DNA from: Verrucomicrobiota bacterium | GTDB taxonomy: Bacteria > Verrucomicrobiota > Verrucomicrobiia > Verrucomicrobiales > Akkermansiaceae | Length of the DNA stretch: 41,840 nt | Direction: 5' to 3' | Assembly (NCBI GenBank): GCA_004293445.1 | Contig: RDYP01000024.1 | Span: 1 to 41,840 of the forward strand | Shown here: positions 1-8,015 of the stretch, piece after piece | Position numbering within the stretch: position 1 is the stretch's first letter | Layout of the letters: each line of letters starts with the position of its first letter | Notes under the pieces: model-generated | Databases searched by the model: none | What the model saw: the letters and a program-made list of their open reading frames with translations, nothing else | What the model was told of the DNA's origin: nothing | Position numbers and translations under genes: made by a program

Positions 1-264
1 AAAAAGGTAGGGCTGGACCGCCGGGCCGGCCGACTCTCACCCCCGAGGGCGGATCGCAGAAGCACCCGCCAAGGAACCGCCTCTTCCGCCGCAGGTAAAG
101 TGGGACCGCCTAGCAGTCGGTCCCTACCATTCCTAAAAAGGTAGGGCTGGATCGCCGGGCCGGCCGACTCTTACCCGCCGAGGGCGAATCGCAAAAGCAC
201 CCGCCGAGGAACCGCCTCTTCCGCCGCAGGTAAAGTCGGACCGCCTAGCAATCAGTCCCTACCA
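1..264. repeat. Tandem pair of 134-bp MITE-like repeat units
   Basis: Two near-identical copies lie head to tail, the first beginning at 1 and the second at 135, both starting AAAAAGGTAGGG and ending CCCTACCATTC. Each unit is bounded by GGTAGGG and its complement CCCTACC, like a small element with terminal inverted repeats. Near the right end copy 1 forms a perfect 7-bp hairpin, GGGACCG (102-108) with CGGTCCC (118-124); copy 2 has two mismatches at the same place. No coding sense is apparent. The unit is non-autonomous, and no transposase with matching ends is visible here; the nearby IS630 element has different ends. The left copy may extend past the window edge. Confidence 0.8.
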
Positions 265-427
265 TTCATCAATCCCCAACCCCATCACCTTTTCCCGACT
301 CCGGGATTGCAATCGGTGCAGGCTCAGGCGCTTATCTCCCTCGTCATCAGGCTTGTCTCCCGTTGGGATTGATCCTCCCATCCTCATCTTCCCGAACCTC
401 CACGACTCATCTCGAGGTCATCTCATA

Positions 428-454
428 CCATTTCTTCAAACTAATGTGACTTTC
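428..454. repeat. IS630 terminal inverted repeat, left
   Basis: This 27-bp end pairs with 1546-1572 in inverted orientation, with 22 identities. It starts CCATTTCTT and shares TGACTT further in. The adjacent outer TA (426-427) is the probable duplicated target. Confidence 0.85.
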
Positions 455-1520
455 ATCTTGGACGCGTAGCGTTTGCTTGATCCAGCAGCCACGGGCGTCC
501 CACCAACCGCAGCACCGCCGCCGCGTCGTTCCAAAAGCGCCTGAGAGCCGGCAGTACAGCCTCGCGGAGATCTTCCACGGTCGCGAAGACCCGGTTGCCG
601 ATCCCGTCCTTGACCATGTCCCATACCTGCTCGCACGGGTTGAGCTCCGGATTATAGGGCGGCAGGCACACGATGCGGATCCGCTCCGGCAACCGCGGAT
701 CGCCGTCGCGAAGGTGGAAGCCCGCTTGGTCGCGGATCACGACGTGGACCGCGTCCGGGTCCGTTGCCGCGAGATCTGCCAGATAGAGCGCGTCGCAGTC
801 GAGGTTGACCTTGGGAATCTGGCAGAAGTGCGCTTGGCCGCCGACCACGTCGAGCGAGCCGTAAAGATAGTCCCATTCGTATTTGATCTGGCGGGTGACC
901 ACCGGCCGCGTGCCTTTCACCGCCCACAGCTTGCGCAACTGCGTGTGGAGCCCGAAGCGGGCTTCGTCCATCATCCACAGCTTCACCCTGCTGCCGGCCG
1001 GGATCTCCAAGGCTTCAAGCTTTGCCGCGAGGCCGTCGCGGAACTTCTGTGCCGCCGCGGGATCCTTTTTGGAGTGGCTGGGGCGCGGCACCAACAGCAC
1101 TCCTCCCGCTTTTTTTAACCAGCCCCAGACGGTCTGGTAGGGCCGCTTAATGCCGTGCTTCTCCTCGAGCCATGCTTGTGCCTGGACCGCGGTGACGAAG
1201 TCTCCGGCGGCGAGCTTGGCCTCGAGTTCCCTGCGGGCTTGGTCATTGAGCCCACGGCGCGATCCTTGCTTCGGACCTGGCTTGTCACGCTCCAGGAGAG
1301 CATCCAGCCCGTTGTTGCGGACCATGCCAATCAACCGGAAGAGATGCCCGCGGGCCACCCCGCAGAGTTCCGCGATCTCTTCCGCGGTGTGTTCGCTGCG
1401 GGCCGCGAGCTTCACCAGCAGCAGGCGGTTCTTCTTCCAAGGATCGCGCTCGGCGGAATGCCGCGCGTCAATCACGGCCGCCACATCGGGCAGCCCCAGC
1501 TTGAGTTTGCGTCCAGGCAT
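453..1520 (-). CDS. IS630 family transposase (355 aa)
   Basis: This is the DDE transposase that cuts and pastes the surrounding element. An N-terminal helix-turn-helix region (about residues 1-110, with TAEEIAELCGVARGHLFRL) should bind the terminal repeats. The C-terminal catalytic domain shows the three expected acidic positions: D in WMMDEARFG, D in VVIRDQAGFH and E in PPYNPELNPCEQVWD, the last being a hallmark of IS630 proteins. Length is normal and there is no frameshift, unlike the many IS630 members that need programmed frameshifting. The ATG at 1520 lies just inside the right inverted repeat, so transcription may start in or beyond the element end. Family assignment is confident; activity is inferred only from integrity. 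Confidence 0.93.
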   Translation of the reverse strand: MPGRKLKLGLPDVAAVIDARHSAERDPWKKNRLLLVKLAARSEHTAEEIAELCGVARGHLFRLIGMVRNNGLDALLERDKPGPKQGSRRGLNDQARRELEAKLAAGDFVTAVQAQAWLEEKHGIKRPYQTVWGWLKKAGGVLLVPRPSHSKKDPAAAQKFRDGLAAKLEALEIPAGSRVKLWMMDEARFGLHTQLRKLWAVKGTRPVVTRQIKYEWDYLYGSLDVVGGQAHFCQIPKVNLDCDALYLADLAATDPDAVHVVIRDQAGFHLRDGDPRLPERIRIVCLPPYNPELNPCEQVWDMVKDGIGNRVFATVEDLREAVLPALRRFWNDAAAVLRLVGRPWLLDQANATRPR

Positions 1521-1545
1521 GGCGCACCCTGGCAGACCGGAACTG

Positions 1546-1572
1546 GGAAGTCATATTATTTCCAAGAAATGG
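1546..1572. repeat. IS630 terminal inverted repeat, right
   Basis: This is the inverted partner of 428-454. The outer end reads AAGAAATGG and is followed by TA (1573-1574), the second copy of the presumed target dinucleotide. Confidence 0.85.
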
Positions 1573-1598
1573 TAGTATATCGTCTTTAGCGGTAGGGC

Positions 1599-1799
1599 CG
1601 GGGCTGTGTGTCGGGGCTGTGTGTCGGGGCTGTGTGTCGGGGCTGTGTGTCGGGGCTGTGTGTCGGGGCTGTGTGTCGGGGCTGTGTGTCGGGGCTGGGG
1701 CTGTGTGTCGGGGCTGTGTGTCGGGGCTGTGTGTCGGGGCTGTGTGTCGGGGCTGTGTGTCGGGGCTGTGTGTCGGGGCTGTGTGTCGGGGATGTGCCC
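1599..1799. repeat. 13-bp minisatellite, 14 units plus a degenerate end unit
   Basis: The unit CGGGGCTGTGTGT repeats without substitutions from 1599 to 1786. The 188 bp equal 14 units plus a single 6-bp insertion (an extra GGGGCT) near 1693. A degenerate copy, CGGGGATGTGCCC, follows at 1787-1799 and runs into the double-hairpin repeat. Because 13 is not a multiple of 3, all frames stay open and produce artefactual repeat peptides; I see no reason to call these genes. The sequence identity of the units suggests recent expansion or homogenisation. The array lies between the IS element and the 3' end of hrpA. Confidence 0.95.
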
Positions 1800-1847
1800 G
1801 GGCCAGCAGGCTGGCCCCGGGAAAGCTGCAGCAGGCTGCAGCAGTCC
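1797..1847. repeat. Double-hairpin palindromic repeat, copy A
   Basis: Two adjacent hairpins are seen. Stem 1 is CCCGGGCCAGC, loop AG, then GCTGGCCCCGGG with one bulged base. Stem 2 is GCTGCAGC, loop AG, GCTGCAGC, followed by AGTCC. The layout matches the copies at 19529 and 19603, although the stem sequences differ. It sits about 130 bp downstream of the hrpA stop codon and could help end that transcript. The rest of this gap, 1848-1979, shows nothing I can name. Confidence 0.7.
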
Positions 1848-1979
1848 ATGGAAGAAGTGGTGAACTCTTTCGTGCGGGCCATCGATGGGCGATTCGTTGG
1901 CTGGGGTGAAGGGGAGCTCGGCGGTTCGGGGGCTGCCTTTTGGAGGTGCTGCCGGCTGGGCTGCTTCGCCTTTGGGACT

Positions 1980-4900
1980 TCAGAATCCTTCGGCCAGCCG
2001 CTTTTCGGAGACTTTGGTTTCCAGCGGCACATCGGGGGCGAAGAGCGAAAGGCGGAATTCCTCCAGCAGCCAGCCGTAGTCCCACAGTGTCGGATCCTCG
2101 GGGCGGGCGGTCCATGCTCGAAACCAGGGCTGCCAGTACTTCCGCACGCGCTCCATTTTCTCCAAGTCCTTCACCAGCGGTAGCCCGGCGATCCGTCCGA
2201 GCCGCGATTTGATGCCGCGCAGGTAGCGATCGTGCCCTTTCAGCCGCGCATAGCCGGCCCGCCACGCGAAGCGCTGCCGTAGCAGCCACGCCAGCTCTTC
2301 CTCGAGGTCGGCAGTGACTTGCGACAAATGGCGGTCCTTTGCATGATCGTGGATCCATTGTCGCAGCGGGCCGATGGCATCGAACGAGGCATCGAGCGAT
2401 TTCGCGATCGCCGTCGCCGACTCGAACCAGCGGCCTTTCGCATCCTTCGCCTTTGCGGCGAAATCTTCCGGCTTCGAAATCCGCCGCCCGCCCAGTGCTC
2501 CCTCACCGGCGAGGGCGATCAGGTCATCGAGCGGCGTCGAGAGTCGTGGTAGTTCCACTCGCGCCATGAGGCCGAGCGGGAACTTTTTCTTCAAGTAGGC
2601 CACCTGATCCGGCTGTGCCAGCATCAGCAGGCGCACTTGTCCGGCGCGATGCGATTCCGCCGCTTCCGCGGCTTTGGAGAATGCGCGTACGCCGACCGTC
2701 GTGCCTTCATCGACCAGCGCGGGAAAGGCGGGGCCGGATGGGGTGTCTACCTGCTCCGGCACTTCGCCTTCGGTCCATTGCTTCAGGCCACTGCGCTCCC
2801 ATTCCGCGTTCGCCGCGGCCTCGAAGCGCTGCTTCACGACCTTGCCGAGCTTGGTACACAAGGCAGCCACGCTGGTGCCGAAGCCCAGCTCGCGTTCTTC
2901 GTCGTCACAGATCCAGATCTTGGTCGCCAACTCCGCTGGCAGTCGCTCCAGATCGAAGGCCGTCGGCTGGACGTCATAGCGTGAAAAATTCGTCAAGTAC
3001 TGCGCGAGTCGTACCTCCATCGGTCCGTCCTTATCGCGGTCGCGCCACTCGTCGGCGAAGCCGCGGGCGGCATCCGCCACCGGCTGGCACTCGCGGCGCA
3101 GGTCCTTCGGCAGCGAGCGGATCATCCACTCCGCCCTCCATTCGAGGTCGCCCGGCACGCCCCACGATGGCAGCCACTCGGGCATCCGGGGGAGCTGATC
3201 GATGTGAACGCCCAGCGTCACGCCATCGTCGCGCTCGCCCGGCGTGGCCCGATAATAAACGGCGTATTCTTCGCCATCGTGCTCGATCCAATCTGGGAAA
3301 CCGTCGAGGTCGAGCGCGTCGAGATCTTCCAGCACCACGTCCTGCCGTCCGGCGATGATCCGCTCCTCGTGCTTTCCGATCCAGTCGTGGAAGGCCTTCG
3401 CCGTGCACATGCCCTGGGGCAGCCGGCTCTCGAAGAAATCCAGCACCGCCTCCTCGCTCCAGAGTCCGCCGGGGCGGCGCAGCTTGTGTTCGATCTCCTC
3501 GATCTCCCCCCGTAGCTCCGTCAGTCGGGCCATCGCTCGTGACCTACCCTTCACGCCGCCTTGCAGCAGCCCTTCACGCACAAAAATCTTCCGCGCGCCA
3601 TCGGGATCGATCCGGCCGAAGTGCACACGTCGTCCGGCGACGATCGGCAGACCGCCGCAGGTCACCGTCTGCTTGGCATAGACCGCGCCTTGATGTTCGT
3701 CCCAGTGCCCGTCGCCATAACGGCTGCTGCACAGGTGCGGCGCCACTTTTTCCACCCAGGCGGGATCGATCCGTGCGATCCGCCTCGCCCACAGCCGGGT
3801 CGTGTCGACCAGTTCCATCGCCATCACCCAATCCCAGCGTTTGCCGCTGAAAAGACCCGAGCCGGGAAACACCGCGAAGTGCCCACCCGAGGCGCTGCGA
3901 TAGGCCTTTTCCTCGCGGTCCCAGAGTCCGAATTGTCGCGGCACCCCCGCGAGCAGCGCGCGGTGGAAGGCATCGTAAGACGCCGACTTTTCGGTCGACT
4001 CCGCCAGCGGCTTGATCGGCCATTTCAGCTCGCGTGCGACCAGCTCCTTCAGCTCGTCGTGGACGTTCGCCCACTCGGTCACGCGGCGGTAGTTGAGGAA
4101 GGCCTCGCCGCAGTATTTGCGGAGCTGGTTCCGCTTCCAGCCGCGGCCCTCGCGGAAGCGCTGGACGTCGAGCCACAGCCGCAGGATTCCGCGGAAGTCG
4201 CTGTCGGCGTCCTTCCAGCGGGCATGCGCGGCATCGGCCTCCTTGGTCTTTTCCGACGGACGCTCGCGCGGGTCGTTCGACTCAAGCGCCGACACCACGG
4301 GCAGGATTTCCGCCAGGCAGTCTTCGTGTCGCGCCTCCAACAGCATCCGCGCCAAGCGTGGATCGACCGGCATCCTCGCCATGGTTCGCCCGGCTTCGGT
4401 GAGTTGCTTTTGTTTGTCGAGCGCCCCGACTTCGCGCAAAGTACGATATCCCTCGGAGACCGCTTTCGGGGACGGCGGGTCGAGGAAGGGGAAGTCCTCA
4501 ATGTCCGGCAGCCCCAGCGATTTCATCCGTAGGATCACGCCCGCCAGCGAACTGCGGCGAATCTCCGGGTCCGTGAATTCGGGCCGCTCCGCCAGTTCGT
4601 CCTCCGAGTAAAGCCGCACGCAGACGCCCTCGCTGACCCGCCCGCAGCGGCCCTTGCGCTGCCGCGCGCTGGCTTGGGAAACGGCCTCGATCTGTAGCCG
4701 CTGCACGCCGCGCCCCGGACTCCAGCGACTGACCCGTGCGAGGCCGCTGTCGACCACGCTGACGATGCCTGGAATGGTGAGCGAGGTCTCCGCGACGTTG
4801 GTCGCCAGGATGATCCGCCGTTTGCTGCCGGGATTGAAAATCCGCTGCTGATCGCCCAGTCCGAGTCGTGCGAAGAGCGGCAGGATCTCGGTGTTGCGGT

Positions 4901-5642
4901 AGTTCCGCCCGTCCAGCGCGTCGGCGCAGTCGCGGATTTCCCGTTCGCCCGGTAAGAAGACGAGAACGTCGCCGCGGGGATCGACCTCGGTCAACCAGTC
5001 GACCGCGCGCGGGACATGGCGTGCGAGTTCTTCATCGTCGTAAGATGGCAGGAAGAATTCCTCGACCGGAAAGGTCCGCCCTTCCGCCTGCAAGACCGGC
5101 GCGCCATCGAAGAAAGCCGCGAACGATCCGGCGTCGAGCGTCGCCGAGGAAATCACCAGCTTGAGGTCCTTTCTCCGCTCGAGCAGTCGCTTCAGATAGC
5201 CGAGGAGGAAATCGATGTTCAGAGAACGTTCGTGCGCCTCGTCGAGGATCAGGGCGTCGTAGCGCAGCAGCTCGGGGTCGCCCTGGGTTTCCGCGAGCAG
5301 GATCCCGTCGGTCATGAATTTGACCCGTGTCTGCTTGCTCGTCTTGTCCTCGAAGCGGACCTGATAGCCGACGAAGTCGCCGAGCGGATCCTTCAGCTCC
5401 TCCGCCACCCGTTTCGCGACGCTCGCGGCCGCGATCCGTCGCGGCTGGGTGCAGCCGATCATGCGTGTCCCGCCCGCGAGGGCTTCCGCCACCATTTTCG
5501 GCAGCTGGGTCGTTTTGCCGGAGCCGGTCTCGCTCACCACGACAAGCACCGGATGTTCCCGGATGGCGGCCACGATTTCCCCGCGCATGCCGACCACGGG
5601 CAGGCCTTCCGGGTAATTCAGTGGCGGTAGCGCATCCGTCAT
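1980..5642 (-). CDS. hrpA: ATP-dependent RNA helicase HrpA (DEAH box, 1220 aa)
   Basis: This is a DEAH-box RNA helicase that remodels RNA using ATP, in the HrpA group linked in other bacteria to rescue of stalled ribosomes and mRNA processing. Walker A (SETGSGKTT, about residues 37-45) and the DEAH box (LDEAHERS, about 134-137) are intact. SSATLD and the motif VI region QRKGRCGRV follow. The long C-terminal part after the helicase and OB-like domains fits the DUF3418 region that separates HrpA (about 1300 aa) from the shorter HrpB. The frame stays open far upstream, so the start is a choice: ATG at 5642 places the usual N-terminal helicase sequence first. No clear Shine-Dalgarno precedes it. 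It is transcribed divergently from the xylulose kinase gene across 114 bp. Confidence 0.93.
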   Translation of the reverse strand: MTDALPPLNYPEGLPVVGMRGEIVAAIREHPVLVVVSETGSGKTTQLPKMVAEALAGGTRMIGCTQPRRIAAASVAKRVAEELKDPLGDFVGYQVRFEDKTSKQTRVKFMTDGILLAETQGDPELLRYDALILDEAHERSLNIDFLLGYLKRLLERRKDLKLVISSATLDAGSFAAFFDGAPVLQAEGRTFPVEEFFLPSYDDEELARHVPRAVDWLTEVDPRGDVLVFLPGEREIRDCADALDGRNYRNTEILPLFARLGLGDQQRIFNPGSKRRIILATNVAETSLTIPGIVSVVDSGLARVSRWSPGRGVQRLQIEAVSQASARQRKGRCGRVSEGVCVRLYSEDELAERPEFTDPEIRRSSLAGVILRMKSLGLPDIEDFPFLDPPSPKAVSEGYRTLREVGALDKQKQLTEAGRTMARMPVDPRLARMLLEARHEDCLAEILPVVSALESNDPRERPSEKTKEADAAHARWKDADSDFRGILRLWLDVQRFREGRGWKRNQLRKYCGEAFLNYRRVTEWANVHDELKELVARELKWPIKPLAESTEKSASYDAFHRALLAGVPRQFGLWDREEKAYRSASGGHFAVFPGSGLFSGKRWDWVMAMELVDTTRLWARRIARIDPAWVEKVAPHLCSSRYGDGHWDEHQGAVYAKQTVTCGGLPIVAGRRVHFGRIDPDGARKIFVREGLLQGGVKGRSRAMARLTELRGEIEEIEHKLRRPGGLWSEEAVLDFFESRLPQGMCTAKAFHDWIGKHEERIIAGRQDVVLEDLDALDLDGFPDWIEHDGEEYAVYYRATPGERDDGVTLGVHIDQLPRMPEWLPSWGVPGDLEWRAEWMIRSLPKDLRRECQPVADAARGFADEWRDRDKDGPMEVRLAQYLTNFSRYDVQPTAFDLERLPAELATKIWICDDEERELGFGTSVAALCTKLGKVVKQRFEAAANAEWERSGLKQWTEGEVPEQVDTPSGPAFPALVDEGTTVGVRAFSKAAEAAESHRAGQVRLLMLAQPDQVAYLKKKFPLGLMARVELPRLSTPLDDLIALAGEGALGGRRISKPEDFAAKAKDAKGRWFESATAIAKSLDASFDAIGPLRQWIHDHAKDRHLSQVTADLEEELAWLLRQRFAWRAGYARLKGHDRYLRGIKSRLGRIAGLPLVKDLEKMERVRKYWQPWFRAWTARPEDPTLWDYGWLLEEFRLSLFAPDVPLETKVSEKRLAEGF

Positions 5643-5756
5643 CGCGTGCGGGAGATAAGACCGCCGGCGATCCTTCCTCAAGCGCGGTCTGTCCTGCGGC
5701 GGATCGAAGCGATTTTCCTTCTGGTCTGATACCGCGGCTTTCTGGTTTTTAGGGCC

Positions 5757-7286
5757 ATGTTCCTCGGCCTCGACTCCTCCACCCAGTCCCTCTCCGCCCT
5801 CGTCATCGATCCCGCCAGCGGCGCGATCGTCCGCGAGGTATCGGTGAATTTCGGCAGCGACCTGCCTCACTTCGGCTCGCCCAGCGGCTTCATTCCGGGC
5901 GGTAACAATGGCGAAGTCCACGCCGATCCGCGGATGTGGCTGCAGGCGATCGACTTGGTCTTCGCCAAGCTCGCCGACGGCTTCGATCTCTCTCAAATCA
6001 CCGCCCTCGCCTGCTCCGGTCAGCAGCATGGCTCGCTCTATTTCGATGACAGCTTGGAATCCCGCCTCGCTTCGCTGAATCCCGCCGGATCCCTCGATGC
6101 CCAACTTTCCGGTGCCCTCACCCGCGCCACTGCGCCGATCTGGATGGACACCTCCACCGGCTCCGAGTGTGCCGAGATCGCCGCGGCGGTCGGCGGCAAT
6201 GCCGAGGTCTGCCGCAAGTCCGGCTCGATCGCCGTCGAACGCTTCACCGGCCCGCAAATCCGCCGTTTCTTCAAGCAGGACCCCGCCGCCTATGAAAAGA
6301 CCGCCGTCATCCACCTCGTCAGCTCCTTCGTCGGCTCGGTGCTGGCTGGGAAGTCGATCGCGATCGACCATGGCGATGGCGCGGGCATGAACCTGCTCAA
6401 TTTGCAGACGCTCGACTGGGACGACGCCCTCCTCGATGCCACCGCGCCGGGACTGCGTGCCAAGCTCCCGCCCGTCGCCGCCGGGACGACGCTTGCCGGA
6501 TTTGTGTCGGATTACTTCGTCGAGAAATTCGGTCTTTCCCCCGACTGCCAAGTCGTCCTTTCCACCGGGGACAATCCCTCTTCCCTGGTCGGCATGGGGG
6601 CCACCGCGCCGGGCACCATGGTCATCTCGCTGGGTACCTCGGACACCTTCTTCGCCGCGATGGGAAAGCCGGTCACCGACCCGCAGGGCTTCGGCCACGT
6701 CTTCGGCAATCCGGCGGGCGGTTTCATGTCGCTGATCTGCTTCCGCAACGGTTCGCTCGCCCGCGAAGCCCTGCGCGATCAGCTCGGCCTCGATTGGTCG
6801 GCCTTTGATGTCAGTGGCCTTGCGCTCACCCCTGCAGGCAACGGCGGCCAGCGGATGCTGCCCTTCTTCGGTCCGGAAATCACCCCACGTCGCGACTTCG
6901 ATGGACCCGTACGGAATTTCCCCGCGGATGCCCCCTCTCCGGTTCAGGTCCGCGCCTTGCTCGAAGGTCAGTTCCTCAACATGCGTCTCCACAGCCAGTG
7001 GATCGGCGAAAAAGCCGGTCTGATCCGTCTGACCGGTGGTGCCTCGCAGAACGATGGCATCGCCCAGCTGGTCGCCGATATTTTCCAAGCCCCGGTCGAG
7101 CGCTTCGCAATCGCCAATGGAGCCGGGCTCGGTGCCGCGTTGCGGGCGGCCCATGCCTGCGGCCATGATCTGGCGCGACTTTCGGCCGACTTCTGCAAGC
7201 CCGCCGCAGGTTCAAGGATCGAGCCGGATGCTTCCCTCGGCGCGCTCTACGAAACCGCGCTGGCGGAATTTCGTGCCCTGCTTTGA
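5757..7286 (+). CDS. xylB: Xylulose kinase, FGGY family, eukaryote-like type (509 aa)
   Basis: This kinase should phosphorylate D-xylulose to xylulose 5-phosphate, passing carbon to the pentose phosphate pathway. The N-terminus has the FGGY phosphate motif in LGLDSSTQSLSALV. IWMDTSTGSECAEI and FTGPQIRRFF resemble the corresponding parts of animal and plant xylulose kinases more than the shorter E. coli XylB type. The C-terminal adenosine motif is seen as LTGGASQNDGIAQLV. Length is normal. No xylose isomerase or transporter lies beside it, so it may use xylulose from another source. A related FGGY substrate cannot be excluded. It faces the OmpH-like gene tail to tail. Confidence 0.85.
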   Translation: MFLGLDSSTQSLSALVIDPASGAIVREVSVNFGSDLPHFGSPSGFIPGGNNGEVHADPRMWLQAIDLVFAKLADGFDLSQITALACSGQQHGSLYFDDSLESRLASLNPAGSLDAQLSGALTRATAPIWMDTSTGSECAEIAAAVGGNAEVCRKSGSIAVERFTGPQIRRFFKQDPAAYEKTAVIHLVSSFVGSVLAGKSIAIDHGDGAGMNLLNLQTLDWDDALLDATAPGLRAKLPPVAAGTTLAGFVSDYFVEKFGLSPDCQVVLSTGDNPSSLVGMGATAPGTMVISLGTSDTFFAAMGKPVTDPQGFGHVFGNPAGGFMSLICFRNGSLAREALRDQLGLDWSAFDVSGLALTPAGNGGQRMLPFFGPEITPRRDFDGPVRNFPADAPSPVQVRALLEGQFLNMRLHSQWIGEKAGLIRLTGGASQNDGIAQLVADIFQAPVERFAIANGAGLGAALRAAHACGHDLARLSADFCKPAAGSRIEPDASLGALYETALAEFRALL

Positions 7287-7300
7287 GAATCCTGAGCGCG

Positions 7301-7314
7301 CCGCCTCCGGGCGG
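7301..7314. terminator. Possible short hairpin between convergent genes
   Basis: CCGCC, loop TCCG, GGCGG forms a 5-bp GC stem in the 35 bp between the xylulose kinase and OmpH-like stop codons. No real T-tract follows, so this is only a weak terminator candidate. Confidence 0.25.
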
Positions 7315-7321
7315 GGCTTGA

Positions 7322-7942
7322 TCACTTCTTGTCTCCGGCCTTTTTCTCGTCCTCTGCGGCGGGAGCGGTCGGGGCTCCTTCGTTGAGGGACTTGAGTAGG
7401 ACTTCGGTGATATCGGTGGCGTCCTTGGTGTAAAGCAGCACGGGTACCTGCGAAGTGCTGGCACCGGTCTTGTCCAGCACGTAGTCGTAGTCCTCAGCCG
7501 CGGCATGCTTCTGCACCTTGCTGCGGATTCCTTCGAGGATGCCTTTCATCCGCAATTGCATCTGCTCGTTGAGCGCGCGGGATTTGCGTTGGAGGAATTC
7601 CTCAAGCTCTTTTTGCGAGGCCTCGAACTGCTGCTGCTTGCCTTGCCGTTCGTTGAACAGACCCTGCTTTTTGGCATCGGCAACCGAAGGATCGCTCAGC
7701 TGCTTCTGCAGCTCATCGATTTCCTTCTTCAGCTCGTTGAGTCGGGCGACCCGCTCGTCGCGATCGCGGATCACGCGGGTCTGCTCGCTCTCGAACTTGG
7801 TGCGGGTCGTCTTGGTTTCGTGAAATTCCTCGAACAAGGCCTGCATGTCCACGGTGGCGACTTTCAGCCGGGCTTCCTGTGCGGCGAGCAGACCGCTGAA
7901 TGAGAAGACCAATGCGATGAGGGAGCGGATTGAAAGTTTCAT
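7322..7942 (-). CDS. OmpH/Skp-family periplasmic chaperone (206 aa)
   Basis: This is a probable periplasmic chaperone that holds unfolded outer-membrane proteins. A signal peptide (MKLSIRSLIALVFSFSGLLA, cleavage near AAQ) is followed by KVATVDMQALFEEF, the usual start of the mature OmpH domain. A long charged coiled coil follows (about residues 45-140, rich in K, E, Q and R) and then a beta-strand return (YDYVLDKTGAS, VPVLLYTKDATDIT), which is the Skp fold order. The low-complexity tail is rich in A, E, K and D. I chose the ATG at 7942 rather than the upstream in-frame ATG at 7987 because the signal peptide begins there. The common neighbours bamA and lpxD are not present here. Confidence 0.85.
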   Translation of the reverse strand: MKLSIRSLIALVFSFSGLLAAQEARLKVATVDMQALFEEFHETKTTRTKFESEQTRVIRDRDERVARLNELKKEIDELQKQLSDPSVADAKKQGLFNERQGKQQQFEASQKELEEFLQRKSRALNEQMQLRMKGILEGIRSKVQKHAAAEDYDYVLDKTGASTSQVPVLLYTKDATDITEVLLKSLNEGAPTAPAAEDEKKAGDKK

Positions 7943-8015
7943 GATTCCGTGGTGGTGACGGAGGATGCCTAGCATCCCGCGCTGCATTGTGGAAATTCTT
8001 TTCCTGGCTGTCGCT

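Larger units (their letters stand above)
428..1572 (-). mobile_element. Intact IS630-family insertion sequence
   Basis: A 1,145-bp element carries one transposase gene between imperfect terminal inverted repeats at 428-454 and 1546-1572. The repeats match at 22 of 27 positions and both begin CCATTTCTT at the outer ends. A TA dinucleotide flanks each side (426-427 and 1573-1574), as expected for the TA target duplication of the IS630/Tc1-mariner superfamily. The size is typical of the family. The left repeat overlaps the transposase stop codon. The open frame, matching ends and TA flanks suggest a complete and perhaps recently active copy. Confidence 0.9.

Noticed and set aside
1606-1909. Repeat proteins of the CRGCVSGLCVGAV type across the minisatellite
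   Set aside because: All reading frames stay open because the 13-bp unit has no stop codon. The peptides change frame identity every unit and have no start context.
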